Positions 37,050 through 47,641 are shown, counted from the stretch's first letter. The stretch is 64,000 nt of DNA from Agriotes lineatus (GCA_940337035.1 CALNHX010002978.1:1-64000), one strand, 5' to 3'. Numbers and translations are program-made. Notes: generated by a model not told the origin, from the letters alone.

Positions 37050-37364
37050 ATGAATTCATTTTTCGAACAAGTTAACAGCGTCGGGCTTCTCAAGTCAATA
37101 TTAAAAATACGCGAAATGCAAATTAATAAAAACTACATTATCGAAAATATTCAATCGGGTAATCATCCACAATTTGGACGGAACGTTTTCATTGAAACCG
37201 AGGATGAACGAATTTACCTTCCAAAACGAATTTCCGAAAAAATGACTGATGAAGATATAACTAAAATTAACAAATCCGAGAAAAAATACGCTCTGGTTTT
37301 TATTGGTCGAAAAAATGTGTCTAAAGGGTCCGATGCCAACTTGGTCAAATTTGTGGAACTTTAG
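37050..37364 (+). CDS. Small OB-fold-like protein, possible ssDNA-binding
   Basis: 104 residues, ATG start 64 bp after a TATA box. After a helical N-terminus (FFEQVNSVGLLKSILKI) comes an alternating strand pattern: MQINKNYIIENIQSG, GRNVFIETEDERIYLPKRI, then a short helix (TDEDITKINKS) and KYALVFIGRKN. This is compatible with a compact OB-like barrel, but no catalytic residues are evident. In a replicating DNA element it could bind single-stranded DNA; that is inference. A truncated inverted copy lies at 48603-48881, so the gene belongs to the mirrored arms of the Polinton. I cannot name a family. Confidence 0.55.
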   Translation: MNSFFEQVNSVGLLKSILKIREMQINKNYIIENIQSGNHPQFGRNVFIETEDERIYLPKRISEKMTDEDITKINKSEKKYALVFIGRKNVSKGSDANLVKFVEL

Positions 37365-38094
37365 GATGTATACAGGTAAAACTCGCTATTGTAGTTTATA
37401 AGGGGTATGGCACTAACTTAGTAAATTTGTCCAGGAAAAACAACCAATTGCTTATTGTACTAATCTTTTAAATGAACATTTTAAAAAGTTGCCGTTTTTA
37501 TTACAGCTCAAACTGGAATGTAAAAGTGAACCGCTATTTTCAATCTACGCAGATGTGGAAAAACACAATACCGGTGTTCCAAAAATACTGAGATTTATCA
37601 AAACAACCAATTGCTTATGCTATTAATTTATGGACCATTAAGATATGTAAAACAACCAATTTTTAAAAATAAAACATTTATAAAAAGTTGTCGTTTTTAT
37701 TACAGCTCATACTAGAATGTAAAAGTGAAGGTTTCAACATAATATAGAAACGCTATTTGCAATATATGCAGACATGAAGAAACAAAAGACCGAGATTTAA
37801 CAAAAACACTTTCATATGATAATAGTTTATTGACTCCTTATTATCTTTTGCCTCGCATTGAAATTTTGTATATCTAACAATAATAAATATACGAAAAGAA
37901 GCGGCTTTTATATAATAATTAGTTAAGTCTCCTACCTGTAGAAAAACGACAACAACAACCAAACCTGATGAAGGGCCTCGGGTTAGGCAACCAGCTGACC
38001 GAGGTAAAATAAATAGAAAGGTGAAAGAAGAGTTCTAAGACAGTATTTAATGTTGGTACCATTAAACAAATATATTAGTGTGTAGCAACATTCT
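37365..38094. repeat. Tandem ~200-bp repeat plus mirrored segment
   Basis: Two imperfect copies of a segment occur (CAACCAATTGCTTAT..., GTTTTTATTACAGCTCA...CTGGAATGTAAAAGTGAA, CGCTATTTTCAAT...CAGA) at about 37440-37580 and 37605-37790. The next part (37840-38000) matches the reverse complement of about 48205-48350, including AATAATTAGTTAAGTCTCCT and the AACAACAACCAAACCTGAT stretch. No gene. Confidence 0.65.
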
Positions 38095-38124
38095 GTGCGA
38101 CGTGTATCTATTAAAACACGTAAA

Positions 38125-39723
38125 ATGTATCAAATGTTTGTTTTATTGTTAGTAGTAGGATATGCAGTTGTCAGCCAACAGAACTGTAACGAAACAGGTG
38201 AAGTTATCAAATACCTACAGAGTTTTGGGTTTTTGGAATCGAGCAACAACGAAAGTGAACATGGTTTAACATCAACAAAATTAATTGGAAATTCTGAGGC
38301 TTTCACATCTGCATTAAACACATTTCAAGCCCGCTACGATTTACCAATATCAAATACTATTAATACGGAAACTTTGAATTTAATGAAGCAGCCTAGATGT
38401 GGTGTTAAAGATATAATAGGGTTATTTCAAGTGCATAAGTCAAAGTGGAATGCACATGTTATAACGTGGAATTTTCAGCCGACTACCGCCGAACTAGTTT
38501 ATGTGGCCAATAGGGCTTTCAGCATATGGTCGCAATATACAAACCTAGAATTTCAGTTTACGTACAATAGAACCGCTATGATAGCAATCTCTATGAGAGA
38601 TAAGTATCACACACATACAACAGTTGATAAAGTGTGCGGGTTTGACTTTGAGGATGGCATACTAGGTCACTCTTACTTTCCAGGGCCCGAACAGAAACCA
38701 GTTGAAGTGCATATTAATACACCGGTTAATTGGTATACCGGAGTAGATGGTATTGTACCTGAAGGTCAAACAAGTCTTCTTTCAATCTTAACTCATGAAA
38801 TAGGACATGCTTTAGGCATGCGTCATTCGGCTGTGAAAAAGTCTATCATGTATTCGTATTATGTGGCACCAAGCAACTTGTCAAACATTGGCCTCTCTCA
38901 AGCTGATATACTGGGGATACAAAGTGTATATGGAAAAAAATCGAAGAGTCAAACTATTATTACGGCGAGTTCTACAAGCACAACTGTTCGGGCAATTACT
39001 ACTACTACTACTAAACGTCAGCAAGACACGCTAGAAAAACAGTCAGAAAGGAAACCGGATCTATGCGCTTTAACTAAAACAGTAGATAAATTTCTAATAG
39101 TTAATCAAAAATTCTATATATTCTATGGAAAGTATGTATGGATGATAAATTTAGGCGAAAAGACGTATAACGAACCGTTTTTGCTCACTGACTGGTTAAC
39201 GTTCTTACCTAAAAATTTTACAGAAATCGACGCAGTATATGAGCGGCCTAATGGGCAAATAGTGTTTTTCATAGACAAATATATTTATGCGATGGAATTT
39301 CCTTCGATGCAACTTGTACATGGTTATCCGAAACTAAACACAGTTCTAGGTCAACGTAATATAATTGAGATAAACGGCGTACTTAATACGTACTCTGGTC
39401 GGACGTACATCTTTTATGAGCCGAACCTTTACATGGAAGTGGACGAATGTAGTTTTAAATACTCAAAACTCGGCACGACTAACAAAGATTTTCCAGGGGT
39501 ACCCATTGACTTTAAATCTGTTTTTCGATATACGAACGGACACATATATTTCTTTAATAAAAAGAATTTTTATAAATACAACGAATTTTCGGGTACACTA
39601 GTTCAAGCCGGTAAAAAGAATCTCGATATTTTCAGTTTGAATTGCCCGCACGAAAGCATTTTACAGCAAATATATAATCTAGTAACAAATCTAATGGCAT
39701 TGGAAAACGTAGGATCGCATTAG
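38125..39723 (+). CDS. Secreted matrix metalloproteinase (MMP), intronless
   Basis: 532 residues from the ATG at 38125; the frame is open further upstream but without an ATG. Residues 1-17 form a signal peptide. A peptidoglycan-binding-like prodomain follows, with the cysteine switch PRCGVKD at 90-96, which would hold the enzyme latent. The catalytic domain has the zinc site HEIGHALGMRHS at 224-235 and Met-turn MYSYY at 242. A Ser/Thr-rich hinge (277-297) leads to a four-bladed hemopexin domain bounded by Cys 314 and the C-terminal NCP cysteine. It should be a secreted endopeptidase acting on extracellular matrix. All key residues are present and there are no introns, unlike typical animal MMP genes. 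It lies inside the Polinton beside a nested LTR element, so it is cargo, not a host locus. Some granuloviruses carry MMP genes. The MMP call is near certain; its role is inference. Confidence 0.95.
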   Translation: MYQMFVLLLVVGYAVVSQQNCNETGEVIKYLQSFGFLESSNNESEHGLTSTKLIGNSEAFTSALNTFQARYDLPISNTINTETLNLMKQPRCGVKDIIGLFQVHKSKWNAHVITWNFQPTTAELVYVANRAFSIWSQYTNLEFQFTYNRTAMIAISMRDKYHTHTTVDKVCGFDFEDGILGHSYFPGPEQKPVEVHINTPVNWYTGVDGIVPEGQTSLLSILTHEIGHALGMRHSAVKKSIMYSYYVAPSNLSNIGLSQADILGIQSVYGKKSKSQTIITASSTSTTVRAITTTTTKRQQDTLEKQSERKPDLCALTKTVDKFLIVNQKFYIFYGKYVWMINLGEKTYNEPFLLTDWLTFLPKNFTEIDAVYERPNGQIVFFIDKYIYAMEFPSMQLVHGYPKLNTVLGQRNIIEINGVLNTYSGRTYIFYEPNLYMEVDECSFKYSKLGTTNKDFPGVPIDFKSVFRYTNGHIYFFNKKNFYKYNEFSGTLVQAGKKNLDIFSLNCPHESILQQIYNLVTNLMALENVGSH

Positions 39724-39882
39724 CGTGCCTCGATTTACAAGATAATTAAGAGGTTTAAACAGGTATCCGTATAATACGGTAAAAATCAGTTATGCTATGA
39801 TCCTTGACCGACCAGAAGATGAGGTGCGCATATGCATAAAAAGACGATTAGAAATAAGGTTAATTGTAGAGTGAAAATATTT

Positions 39883-39888
39883 AATAAA
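39883..39888 (+). terminator. Poly(A) signal of the MMP gene
   Basis: AATAAA about 160 bp after the stop codon, the first such signal downstream. Sequence just beyond (39930-39975, TATTTCGAAGTTATAAGCGC) is mirrored near 45625-45655. Confidence 0.6.
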
Positions 39889-40154
39889 GGCATTTATGAA
39901 ATATCTGTGTGTTATTTGTGTAAGAGGTAATATTTCGAAGTTATAAGCGCTCTTAGTGGCTGCTGTGATCTTCGAGAGTGTGACCTTGAATTTTTATAGA
40001 TTATAAAGACCATTTGAATTTGAAGTACATCGAGTTTCAGACCGCCCATAGTAATTGCACCTAAATTTAAAAACTTCTAGAATTATTCCCGTGGTGTTTC
40101 ATAACTTTAGCCAGTAAAAGCTATTCCCCTAAACAAGGAGCGCTATATTTCTTT

Positions 40155-41757
40155 TGTAACATCTGGACCCTTCTCATAAGGGTTGTTAAACTTTACGCTC
40201 GTCGGGTAGCTTTTAAACAGTCGGAGATAATTTTGGTTCCTCAGATATATGATAGTTTAACATACAAAAACAGCATCGGGATACAATTAAACAGTTTAAT
40301 GTGTTTACCTGTGATACATTTAGATATTTCGACATTAATTAATAACAAGAAATTACAATAAACTCGTGGGGACTGCTGGTGTAGATAACAGGCGTTCTTG
40401 TCGGGGCGGACGGCCAGGCATTGCAGGTGTGGTTGATAAGCCAACACGTTTCTGACCCTGCGGACTAGGTAGCTGGAATCAAACTAGAATTAAACGGTCT
40501 GCCAATTATACAATAAAGCATGTCACGGTTCTGGAGATTTAACTGATAGTGCAGGGGGTGAAGCCCGCCTCTAAATTCATTTAGGGATGTCCGAAAACGG
40601 TTAAGCTAGAAAGGCCGCATTGCGTTAACAAATATGATTTTAATTTCAGAGTCCGAGCGCCGACCAAATATTGCCGCCTTTCCTCCAAAGCGGGCCGGGG
40701 AAATCTCGCGCTCTCGGACTTTATTACGACTGGCAAATTTAAATTACAACGACTGTTAACTTTGAGCACGGACGGTTTCAAATATGAATCAAAATGCAAG
40801 TCTAAAGCTTGAGTGCGGGCTGTTTTGATTACGTCTAGGAGTTACAATGAATGCTATTTCAACCTTCAGGTGCTGATTAAGTCAATGCCAAATTGAATTT
40901 AACCGGAATACAAATTTGCAGGTCGGGTGCGGGTTATTCTAATTAGGAATTAGAAGTGACAGGAGAACAATTTGTGTTCGTGGCGTACACCTGGGAAGAA
41001 GGTGGCCGCGCTCGACAACCTAGGGGTTTTTAGTACAGGAATAGTTAATAATTCGTGTAGCGGGTCCTCGAGGAGGGCATCCACTTCAAACGAATTGCAG
41101 GGATTTGATTGCAGGAGCGAGAAGAATTCGTGGAGCCGGTCTTCAGAGAAGTCTTCAACTTCGAACGAATTCTCTACAGGTTATTAATTACAGGGCTTGT
41201 TAGAATTCGTGTAGCGGGTCCTCGAGGAGGGCATCCACTTCAAACGAATTGCAGGGATTTTATTACTGGAGCGGGGAGAATTCGTGGAGCCGGTCTTCGG
41301 AGAAGTCTTCAACTTCGAACGAATTCTCTACAGGTTATTAATTACAGGACTGGTTACTTACGGATACCGGATGGGAACCAGGGATTTTAAGTAGAAGAAT
41401 GATTCTCTCTTGAATGCCGGATGGGGATTGGGGATCCGGGACTGGGGAAATCGGTCTGGAAGGTCTCGGACTCGGAAGGGAAAGTCTCGTGGAATCTCTC
41501 GAAGGAATCTCCTTTCGATTGGACGGTGCGGCTCCTTTTATGGGCCCTAGAGAAGTTCTCAAGTGGGGGATAGCGAGTGGGGGTAGCGGCGCATGATTCG
41601 ACTCGGTACTACCTTGTTATCTCTGGACGTAACGTCGGTCCCTGCGCGCTTATCATTACGGGCAAAATGTAACCTAAGATAACGCGAGACTGGGCGATGC
41701 GTAAATTAAACACATTTTTATTGTGTAATAATAATTTACGCGGAGGCTAGCGTTACA
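40155..41757 (-). repeat. 3' LTR of the LARD-like element
   Basis: 1603 bp. Contains a ~155-bp tandem duplication (about 41050-41345; GTAGCGGGTCCTCGAGGAGG and GGAGCCGGTCTTC occur twice). Open frames inside it recur in the other LTR and have no recognisable domain. Confidence 0.93.
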
Positions 41758-43793
41758 TATGCCGGTCCCTTCGGGGGAAACGGGAGCTCAGTGGACAACT
41801 TCTTCAACGAGGCTCTCAAAACAATACAGAAATAACCTGGAGGTCTGGTGGTTATTCGGATGGGACACAGAAAACATTCTAACTGGGAAACGCGAGGGTG
41901 CTAGATTTTTAGCGGGCGTTTCTTCGGAAACCATGTACCGGAGGTGTAAAATTTTAATATACAGGTTGCGTAAAAATTTTACTCTAAACTCTGGCCTAGC
42001 TGAACACAGAGGTTGCGGTTTCAACTTGTATTCGGGATATTTCTGCGGAGAAAAACAGGTTTCGGAAGCATTTAAATCTGTGAAAGCATACAGGTTGCAG
42101 GATAACCTTCTTTCACAAAAGCTATTTCACTAGGAAAATTGTAAAAGCTGCGGGAACCAGTACAGAAAGAAAAATGCGGCTTCCTTTTTACATTTTCTCC
42201 TCCAAGCTTCGATAATGAATCTACAAACTTTTGCTATTAGCCGGGTCTACGGGGGCAAAAGTACGCTTCAGGAGGAAACTACAATAACATCGATCGCAAT
42301 TAAAATCAATCGCACTTTTAAAATCAATCGCACTTTTAAAATCAATCGCACTTTTAAAATCAATCGCACTTTTAAAGTCGATCGCACTTTTAAAATCGCT
42401 CAGGACAGGGGAATTCATCTGTAATACTCCTTCACGCTTATCGGGATTAAGCGAAGGGTTTCGTAGTATCCCTCGCACTTTTACTCGTGCATTCATTCTA
42501 AGAGTTTCAAACTCACGGAGTGGGCATCGTCGCGGTATCGACTTACACCCGCACAAGCCTAGGACTCTCTGGAGCGCTTTCTACACTACGCTCTGGGAAC
42601 GGTTGCATTAGTCGCGGTGTCGACCTACATTCCATTCCTACCGGGATCCTCTAAGCGTGAAAAAAAAAACATCTAGGCTGCAGAATAGACTTCTTTCACA
42701 CATAACGGAATCGCAGGGCAAATTGTAGAGGCTGCGGGGACCAGCATACAATTTCTGAAAAAAAAACGGTGCACAGGATCTCTGGGGCGCATTCTAAACT
42801 ACGCTCTCTGGAAATATAAGTGTGAAAAATATCTAGGTTGCCGGGTAACCTTTCACACATAATTAAATCGCAAGGCAAATTGTAGAGGCTGCGGGAACCA
42901 GCATACAATTTCTGAAAACAAAGGTACACAGTATTCTGGTAAACACATTCTCGCCTTCGAGCTTCGACTATTCGTCTACGATCTCCTGTCATTATCCGGT
43001 TTTACGGTGGCAGGAGCACGCTCCAAAAGGGAATAACAGGGGTAACATTTAGCATTTGCACTACTAACCGGGGCGGCATTCATTCCAACTTACAAGCATT
43101 CCATTTCCAGGTGCACTAGGTGCTTGCATACGGATACCTGCTGAATTAATACTAGAGACCTTCCATAGGCGGACACCTGGACTGTCCATTCTTCGGTCAC
43201 TTCCACGGGCGGACATCTGGATTGTCTCCGGCGGATTGCGGACTACGGTTTCTACGGACGAGACATCGGGATTGTCTCTCAGGCGGACTGCGGACTACGG
43301 ATTCCTTCTGGAATGGGAAATCGGAATTGTCTCGGACGGACTGCGGACTACGGATTTCTTCCTTCTTCTGGCATTGCAGAAGACGGTACTACGCGGGCGG
43401 ACATCTGGGCTGTCCTGGACGGTCCGTAGTAATGTCGGCAATTAGCTAGGCACCTCGGGGACGCAAAACCCGTGTCAGCAGTGAAGCTGCTGACCCCTGA
43501 GGGTAGGAGAAGGATTTTCTGGACTGGACGGGATCTCGGAAAGATCTTATCTGGAACGGACAGGACCTGGACGGGGATCTGGGAGTTCTAGACTGGGACA
43601 TCACGGTTTCTGGGCTCTGGTAGATTTCTCTGGACGGCTAGGCTGTAACAAGTTTTGTGCATTATTTAAATCACAACAAAATTTACTAGTTATTGGTTTA
43701 TCGGTCTCGGGCGCCATCTGGACACAGGAGATGTATGTGCATGTTTGCTAAACTATGTATATATCTGAGTCTAGGTCCCTGCTCGGGCGCCAT
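41758..43793 (-). other. Non-coding interior of the LARD-like element with minisatellites
   Basis: No retroviral protein motif on either strand. It holds three repeat tracts: an 18-bp unit (AAAATCAATCGCACTTTT), about five copies at 42298-42400; a segment around GCAAATTGTAGAGGCTGCGG occurring twice at 42715-42920; and ~50-bp units with GGACTGCGGACTACGGAT at 43200-43370. The 111-codon minus frame at 42221-42556 is produced by the 18-bp repeat (DFKSAI repeated) and is not supported as a gene. Confidence 0.8.
43775..43792 (-). promoter_or_regulatory. Primer-binding site, tRNA-Lys type
   Basis: TGGCGCCCGAGCAGGGAC on the minus strand, starting one base from the LTR edge. It resembles the Lys-type primer-binding sites used by several retroviruses and retrotransposons. 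Confidence 0.82.
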
Positions 43794-45396
43794 TGTAACA
43801 TCTGGACCCTTCTCATAAGGGTTGTTAAACTTTACGCTCGTCGGGTAGCTTTTAAACAGTCGGAGATAATTTTGGTTCCTCAGATATACGATAGTTTAAC
43901 ATACAAAAACAGCATCGGGATACAATTAAACAGTTTAATGTGTTTACCTGTGATACATTTAGATATTTCGACATTAATTAATAACAAGAAATTACAATAA
44001 ACTCGTGGGGACTGCTGGTGTAGATAACAGGCGTTCTTGTCGGGGCGGACGGCCAGGCATTGCAGGTGTGGTTGATAAGCCAACACGTTTCTGACCCTGC
44101 GGACTAGGTAGCTGGAATCAAACTAGAATTAAACGGTCTGCCAATTATACAATAAAGCATGTCACGGTTCTGGAGATTTAACTGATAGTGCAGGGGGTGA
44201 AGCCCGCCTCTAAATTCATTTAGGGATGTCCGAAAACGGTTAAGCTAGAAAGGCCGCATTGCGTTAACAAATATGATTTTAATTTCAGAGTCCGAGCGCC
44301 GACCAAATATTGCCGCCTTTCCTCCAAAGCGGGCCGGGGAAATCTCGCGCTCTCGGACTTTATTACGACTGGCAAATTTAAATTACAACGACTGTTAACT
44401 TTGAGCACGGACGGTTTCAAATATGAATCAAAATGCAAGTCTAAAGCTTGAGTGCGGGCTGTTTTGATTACGTCTAGGAGTTACAATGAATGCTATTTCA
44501 ACCTTCAGGTGCTGATTAAGTCAATGCCAAATTGAATTTAACCGGAATACAAATTTGCAGGTCGGGTGCGGGTTATTCTAATTAGGAATTAGAAGTGACA
44601 GGAGAACAATTTGTGTTCGTGGCATACACCTGGGAAGAAGGTGGCCGCGCTCGACAACCTAGGGGTTTTTAGTACAGGAATAGTTAATAATTCGTGTAGC
44701 GGGTCCTCGAGGAGGGCATCCACTTCAAACGAATTGCAGGGATTTGATTGCAGGAGCGAGAAGAATTCGTGGAGCCGGTCTTCAGAGAAGTCTTCAACTT
44801 CGAACGAATTCTCTACAGGTTATTAATTACAGGGCTTGTTAGAATTCGTGTAGCGGGTCCTCGAGGAGGGCATCCACTTCAAACGAATTGCAGGGATTTT
44901 ATTACTGGAGCGGGGAGAATTCGTGGAGCCGGTCTTCGGAGAAGTCTTCAACTTCGAACGAATTCTCTACAGGTTATTAATTACAGGACTGGTTACTTAC
45001 GGATACCGGATGGGAACCAGGGATTTTAAGTAGAAGAATGATTCTCTCTTGAATGCCGGATGGGGATTGGGGATCCGGGACTGGGGAAATCGGTCTGGAA
45101 GGTCTCGGACTCGGAAGGGAAAGTCTCGTGGAATCTCTCGAAGAAATCTCCTTTCGATTGGACGGTGCGGCTCCTTTTATGGGCCCTAGAGAAGTTCTCA
45201 AGTGGGGGATAGCGAGTGGGGGTAGCGGCGCATGATTCGACTCGGTACTACCTTGTTATCTCTGGACGTGACGTCGGTCCCTGCGCGCTTATCATTACGG
45301 GCAAAATGTAACCTAAGATAACGCGAGACTGGGCGATGCGTAAATTAAACACATTTTTATTGTGTAATAATAATTTACGCGGAGGCTAGCGTTACA
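43794..45396 (-). repeat. 5' LTR of the LARD-like element
   Basis: 1603 bp, same length as the other LTR, with about four substitutions seen (TACGATAG, GGCATACACC, CGAAGAAATC, TGGACGTGAC versus the partner). Confidence 0.93.
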
Positions 45397-45687
45397 CTTT
45401 TACGAAAAACTAACGACGGAGATGGTATTAAATTTAAATTTATAGATTCATTTCGATTTATGAATTCTTCTTTAGAAAGATTGGCATCCTATTTGTAAAC
45501 CGGCAAACCCTAATCTTTTAGTTAGTGTATTATTAAAGCTGAACTCCTCGGCAGAAACACTGTATACAAAATGTGAATATCGAAGTTCTGAGATCATAAC
45601 GGCAATTGACTAACTATGTATAATTCAAGATCACGGCGCTTATAACTTTGAAATAAAACCACCGAAATATTTCTAAATATATTTATT

Positions 45688-45978
45688 TCATTTCCAAATA
45701 TATGCAATAAATAAAACTTCTCCGTCGTCCAGTCTTGCTAGGTGCCGCTCCACCGGCTTAAAGACGTTGGCCTGCCACCACACAGCTGACGATCCGTCAA
45801 AGGCTGCAGGCCACGTCCGTAAGGTGGCCGTCTCCGCTAGGGCCTCTCCTTGTAGGTTCAGGGCGTACTCCATTGTGACCACTGCCTGGAGAGACCGTTG
45901 AGAGGATGCTGGAAGGCAACTAGCCAAAAACTGTTGAAAATGGCGGAAAAATTGTTCTGCATTCTTGAAGTTAGCCAT
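45688..45978 (-). CDS. Hypothetical 96-residue protein
   Basis: A single intact frame on the minus strand starting MANFKNAEQFFRHFQQFL. It is moderately rich in Ala, Leu and aromatic residues, with TWPAAFDGSSAVWWQANVF near the middle. The coding is more GC-rich than its surroundings. No signal peptide, membrane segment or known motif is visible. Its 3' side has an AAATAAAT signal on the minus strand (about 45680). It converges on the MMP side of the element and diverges from the dUTPase gene, sharing a ~350-bp upstream region with it. I do not recognise the family. Confidence 0.45.
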   Translation of the reverse strand: MANFKNAEQFFRHFQQFLASCLPASSQRSLQAVVTMEYALNLQGEALAETATLRTWPAAFDGSSAVWWQANVFKPVERHLARLDDGEVLFIAYIWK

Positions 45979-46265
45979 AGCTGCTGTTGAAGGATTATGA
46001 CAACTGCTGCAGCAAACAGGTAACTTAATATAGGGATGCAGTCAAGGGTATCTACCAGTTTCCAAGCAATTACCGTTCTCTCGATTAACCCTAGCTTTTT
46101 AATAACAAATACTACTACAGTTGTATGCGAAAAAGGTTTCCTTGTTAACGCAATGTATATATTAAATAATTTTTACTCTAACTAGATTGCAAATATCAAG
46201 GAAAACCTTTTCCTAATTAGTATGCTAATCAATTGCACATATTCTCTTTTTACAAAATAATAGCA

Positions 46266-46273
46266 TATATAAG
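46266..46273 (+). promoter_or_regulatory. TATA box of the dUTPase gene
   Basis: TATATAAG, 55 bp before the first ATG (46328) of the dUTPase frame. Confidence 0.55.
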
Positions 46274-46327
46274 ACGGTAGGTGGTTGATAGTGTTTATGA
46301 AACGGCGGCGAGCAAGCAAGAAGTAAT

Positions 46328-47083
46328 ATGGAAAGCCAACGTGAATTAATGGAAATATCCGAAGAAGAAGAAGAAGGAAATATGGACGTATGGCCTGAAG
46401 GTACGCAAAATACTTATAATTTGCCGTGGCATGTAAATTTTGATTATGATGTGTTGTTAGAAGATAAGAAAAGGAAATCGTAAGAAGAAGATGTTACAGC
46501 AGTAAAGAAAATGAAAGTAACGGAAGAGGAGGTGATAGAAGCACCGCGATTTATGTCTGCTAATGTGAATTGCGCGACGAAAATAATTGATGGGAAAAAG
46601 TACATATGGTGTCCGGGGTTTGGCATAAATAAAGATAAACCAGACGGGATTTTAGTATGGATGTTTAAAGGATGTGTGGTACCATTTTCTCGGAGTTATT
46701 GTGGTTCTGGGGGTTTGGATTTATATTCTGCGGAGGATATCGGTGTAGAAGGAAGAAGTATGGTGAAAATCAGGACCGGGTTTGGTATGAAATTACCTGT
46801 AGAAACGGTAGGGATGATTTGTGTTAGATCTTCTGTTGTTAGTAGTACTAATTGTGTAGTAGTAGGAGGAGTAATAGATAGCGATTATTTAGGAGAGATT
46901 AAAGTTATGATGTACAATATGAGCGATAGCAAAGAAAGATTTTTAAAAGGAGAGAGAATAGCCCAAATGTTAATTTTAAAAAGGTATCATGAAAACAATG
47001 TAATTTTGTTGGACGAACCTTTAACTGCGCAGTTTGGTAGAGGGGATAAAGCATTTGGAAGTAGCAATGTCGGCAGTAAATAA
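46328..47083 (+). CDS. Trimeric-type dUTPase with in-frame TAA before the catalytic domain
   Basis: From ATG 46328 the frame gives an acidic N-terminal extension, meets TAA at 46481, then continues open from ATG 46511 for 190 residues. Residue numbers count from 46511. The five motifs of trimeric dUTPases are present in order: SGGLDLYSAED (66-76), VRSSVV (105-110), GGVIDSDYLGEI (119-130), KGERIAQMLI (146-155) and FGRGDKAFGSS (175-185). Motif 2 lacks the usual PRSG form and motif 5 has DKA where two Gly are usual, so activity is uncertain. The enzyme turns dUTP into dUMP and keeps uracil out of DNA, a common accessory function of large DNA viruses. The TAA may be recent damage; an alternative is initiation at 46511. 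Confidence 0.85.
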
Positions 47084-47160
47084 AAATAATACATATTAAT
47101 TAATCAACACAAATTCGGCGCCGGATACAAGCTGTTGTTTTTATTTTCAGTTTTTAAAAG

Positions 47161-47214
47161 TGTGGGATTCGAGCCCACGCCATATTACCAGAGCTTGAAT
47201 CCGGCCAATCTGAC
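47161..47214 (-). pseudogene. tRNA-Leu-like remnant 1 (no D arm)
   Basis: Same 5' end (GTCAGATTGGCCGGATTCAAGC on the minus strand, split here by the missing D arm) and a T-arm-like GGGCTCGAATCCCAC, but the D arm and variable arm are missing or altered. The flanking CTACATACAGCTAAAGC is shared with the other two copies. Confidence 0.7.
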
Positions 47215-47410
47215 TACATACAGCTAAAGCATGCATGCATGCATCATTTTCAATCTTTTGTTACTGCGCCTCATCCAATGTTGCACTATGCGACGCCATA
47301 TGTATAATTAAAAGCAAATAAAAAACTTTTATAAACGTGTTTCTTTATTTTACAGTTCTAGGGTAACCATGGACAGACAGACAGACAGACAGACAGACCC
47401 GCAAACATGT

Positions 47411-47565
47411 CGAAACAGCAATTTCAAAAACTGGGGCTGGGACATCTAGCGGTCGAGTAAATTGGCAAGTCCTGTCGAAGGATTAGCTGATTTTTAGTGT
47501 CCACGTTTTTGCCAATTTACTCGGTCGCTAGATGTCCCAGCTCCAGTTTTTGAAATTGCTGTTGT
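47411..47565. repeat. Foldback repeat of ~155 bp
   Basis: An arm of about 55 bp (AACAGCAATTTCAAAAACTG... to TAAATTGGCAA, 47413-47469) is repeated inverted at 47510-47563 with a loop of about 40 bp. A run of GACA repeats (about 47374-47397) precedes it. It interrupts the tRNA-like tandem unit directly after CAGTTCTAGG. Confidence 0.75.
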
Positions 47566-47574
47566 TTTTAAAAG

Positions 47575-47641
47575 TGTCAGATGTGGGATTCGAACCCACG
47601 CTCCTTTACAGGAACCAGAGCTTGAATCCGGCCAATCTGAC
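47575..47641 (-). pseudogene. tRNA-Leu(CAA)-like remnant 2 (D arm deleted)
   Basis: 67 nt. Acceptor stem, anticodon stem-loop (loop TTCAAGC, anticodon CAA), variable arm and T arm GGGTTCGAATCCC are all present. The segment that forms the D arm in the full copy is missing, so the A box is lost. Confidence 0.75.

Larger units (their letters stand above)
40155..45396 (-). mobile_element. Non-autonomous LTR retrotransposon (LARD-like) nested in the Polinton
   Basis: Two 1603-bp LTRs (40155-41757 and 43794-45396) flank a 2036-bp non-coding interior. LTR ends are TGTAAC and GTTACA. A 4-bp duplication CTTT occurs at 40151-40154 and 45397-45400. On the minus strand, one base inside the LTR at 43793, TGGCGCCCGAGCAGGGAC (43775-43792) is a tRNA-Lys-type primer-binding site, which fixes the orientation. 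I count about four differences between the LTRs, so the insertion is young. No gag or pol is visible, so it needs proteins from another element. Confidence 0.93.

Noticed and set aside
42221..42556. 111-residue frame with DFKSAI repeats
   Set aside because: It is produced by an 18-bp minisatellite that is a multiple of three, so stop codons are avoided by chance.
40972..45235. Frames of 60-93 residues in the LARD LTRs
   Set aside because: They occur identically in both LTRs and include the 155-bp tandem repeat; no protein family is recognised.
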